From the NCBI GenBank assembly GCA_043805315.1, contig JAZDID010000143.1, positions 1-21,374 on the forward strand: DNA of 21,374 nucleotides, given 5' to 3'. Under the pieces are notes generated by a model that searched no databases, had not been told where the DNA came from, and saw only the letters and a program-made list of their open reading frames with translations. The translations under genes and the position numbers were made by a program. Shown here piece after piece: positions 21,374 through 21,374 of the stretch (its first letter is position 1; the number at the start of each line of letters is the position of its first letter). This DNA is from JAHJEM01 sp043805315. Lineage in GTDB: Archaea > Nanobdellota > Nanobdellia > Woesearchaeales > JAHJEM01.

Positions 21374-21374
21374 C

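Noticed and set aside
21286..21374. 5S rRNA or SRP RNA start.
   Set aside because: The three-way fold is similar in outline to 5S, but conserved loop sequences of 5S and SRP RNA are not found on either strand.

Overview
The window reads as a chromosome segment of an archaeon, most likely a reduced-genome DPANN lineage of the Woesearchaeota/Pacearchaeota type (lineage is inferred from gene content). The archaeal markers are a GatD/GatE pair for Gln-tRNA formation, CDP-archaeol synthase, a Cdc48/VAT ATPase carrying an intein, a TrmB-type regulator, TATA boxes about 25-28 bases ahead of several start codons (leaderless transcripts), and a tRNA interrupted by bulge-helix-bulge introns.

Layout. 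Bases 1-217 hold a strong hairpin and a tRNA promoter. Bases 218-489 are a tRNA-Arg(CCU) gene with three introns (D-loop, anticodon loop, T-loop). From 511 to 7309 lies a membrane-flavoured block: a flippase-like membrane protein (+), a six-hairpin glycosidase-like protein (-), CDP-archaeol synthase (-), a phospholipid-methyltransferase-like protein (-), then a compact + strand operon of a PhnW-like class V aminotransferase with a helical/HTH-like N-terminal extension, a CDP-alcohol phosphatidyltransferase and a PHP phosphoesterase. This block may build a polar lipid headgroup.

From 7330 to 14167 are gatE and gatD (both -), separated by a secreted metzincin-type protease and a HEPN/nucleotidyltransferase pair. 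A second wHTH-nucleotidyltransferase/HEPN pair sits on the other side of gatD. GatE is short and appears to lack the AspRS-like insertion domain of standard archaeal GatE.

From 14164 to 17274 is cdc48 (-), 1036 codons instead of about 750. The excess is a 172-residue mini-intein plus an insertion of about 105 residues in the D1 lid. From 17574 to 18672 a - strand operon encodes a 36-residue peptide, a TPR-like protein and an unknown protein, divergent from a TrmB-like regulator. The right end carries a conserved archaeal SecB-like protein of uncertain role, an ImmA/IrrE-like HExxH protein, a membrane-anchored unknown protein, and a GC-rich terminal segment that folds as a compact three-way junction and may be an unannotated RNA.

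Most genes are tightly packed with short or negative spacing. No CRISPR array, rRNA or transposase was seen.
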